Below are positions 22,159-22,805 of a DNA stretch of 22,805 nt, piece by piece. Origin of the DNA: Saccoglossus kowalevskii (taxonomy: Eukaryota; Hemichordata; Enteropneusta; Harrimaniidae); NCBI RefSeq assembly GCF_000003605.2, contig NW_003156233.1, positions 170,647-193,451 of the forward strand, given 5' to 3'. Below the pieces are notes generated by a model that was not told the origin of the DNA, did no database searches, and saw only the letters and a list, made by a program, of their open reading frames with translations. Within the stretch, counting starts at the first letter, position 1. Every line of letters begins with the position of its first letter. The translations under genes were made by a program, and so were the position numbers.

Positions 22159-22535
22159 CCCGCCCCCCCACTCCCTATATTTAGGGGGGGCTATGCTTGT
22201 TCCCTCTTTTTTTTTTGACCCCCCCCCCCCTATCTAGGGAAAGGAAGAAAATTTAACCCCCCCTTTCACGGGCTTTTCCGATGAATTTCACCCCCTATCC
22301 AGGGAACTTTTCAGTCTAGAACTCCTTTTAAACCCCCTTTTTTGTATATCTCGGGAAGTGTTTTGAAATACACCCCCTATTTTGAGAATCTCGGGAAAAC
22401 AAGCAAAAAATACCCCCTTTTCTACGATTTTCTCGGGAAAATGTTCCCGAGACAGATCGTCAAAAAGTACCCTCTTTCCCGAGAAAATGGGAACGCGCAT
22501 GTGGCCCCCTATGGATCCTGAGTGGGGGGGGGGGG
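22159..22535. mobile_element. Non-autonomous hAT-like element with internal ~40-bp tandem array
   Basis: The element starts CCCGCCCCCCCACTC. It ends in the reverse complement of CCCCCCCCCCCACTC, one mismatch over 15 bp of inverted repeat. GTATTAGT occurs immediately outside both ends (22151-22158 and 22536-22543), which fits an 8-bp target-site duplication. The outermost G on the right could belong to the element, which would make it 7 bp. Inside is a degenerate tandem array. CCCCCT recurs with its T at 22264, 22296, 22338, 22378 and 22418, and TCGGGAA at 22351, 22391 and 22433, so the period is about 40 bp. One palindrome, CTCGGGAA-AATG-TTCCCGAG, is at 22432-22451. Frames through this region are by-products of the repeat. 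An 8-bp duplication is typical of hAT elements, but the C/G-run ends are not diagnostic, so the superfamily is inferred. Confidence 0.7.
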
Positions 22536-22543
22536 GTATTAGT

Positions 22544-22805
22544 ACGTGTAGCCTATGTTATTGGACAATAGTGTACAGGTACGGGTTGAACATATCATTA
22601 CAAAAATGCCGAAGATTTATCATCGCGAGTTGTATAGGTCGAAGAGCTTCTTGCAGCCAACAATTTACCCCCACAGTGTTGCTTCAGCACTGAAACTATG
22701 CGATGAATCATAAATTGCAAACATATTTTTTTTACACGTTTTTTTTTTGATGTCTCAAAAATTTACTATATTTTTAGTGGGTTCATAAAAGAGTTGTATT
22801 CATTG
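22544..22805. other. Non-coding right edge
   Basis: No gene or repeat is recognised apart from T runs near 22726 and 22739. Confidence 0.5.

Noticed and set aside
22288-22500. Opposing open frames with repeated peptide-like pieces.
   Set aside because: They follow from the ~40-bp tandem array of the transposable element and are not genes.

Overview
The window is AT-rich animal nuclear DNA, almost all of it non-coding. It carries dinucleotide and homopolymer tracts, short inverted-repeat transposons and one exon that ends at a consensus GT splice donor. There is no bacterial-style gene packing, and the long frames other than one look like chance openings. The single recognisable gene piece is the first coding exon of a two-pore-domain potassium channel of the THIK group (KCNK12/KCNK13) on the minus strand. 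I infer a bilaterian invertebrate, possibly marine, because G/C-run transposon ends like those here look familiar to me from such genomes. The exact lineage cannot be told from this sequence.

Layout, left to right. Positions 1-10728 read as the 5' part of the channel gene's first coding intron (minus strand). The intron runs off the left edge, and I found no second exon. It holds a (CA)48 tract, poly-A runs, a cluster of RFX-like half sites, a 177-bp repeat with CAGTGG ends, one copy of a 132-bp TTAA-flanked element, and several hairpins. The coding exon is 10729-11089: the N-terminus, the first membrane helix, the extracellular cap and the first pore helix, broken off inside the selectivity-filter glycine codon. 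The leader and likely promoter lie at about 11090-11530, with upstream ATGs and a YY1-type element.

To the right of the gene (upstream of it), 11.5-22.8 kb is non-coding. It holds two more copies of the 133-bp TTAA element (13292-13424 plus, 17816-17948 minus), a longer 166-bp relative with the same outer ends (15670-15835), and a 79-bp higher-order tandem repeat made of four 19-20 bp monomers (14762-15032). It also holds a CRE plus YY1 pair that looks like a promoter (14012-14045). At 22159-22535 there is a 377-bp repeat with C/G-run inverted ends, an internal ~40-bp tandem array and an 8-bp flanking duplication.

No multi-gene pathway, operon or CRISPR-like system is present. The most interesting signals are the two related TTAA-flanked miniature transposon families, the hAT-like element with its internal array, the 79-bp repeat, and the channel exon split inside its first pore filter.
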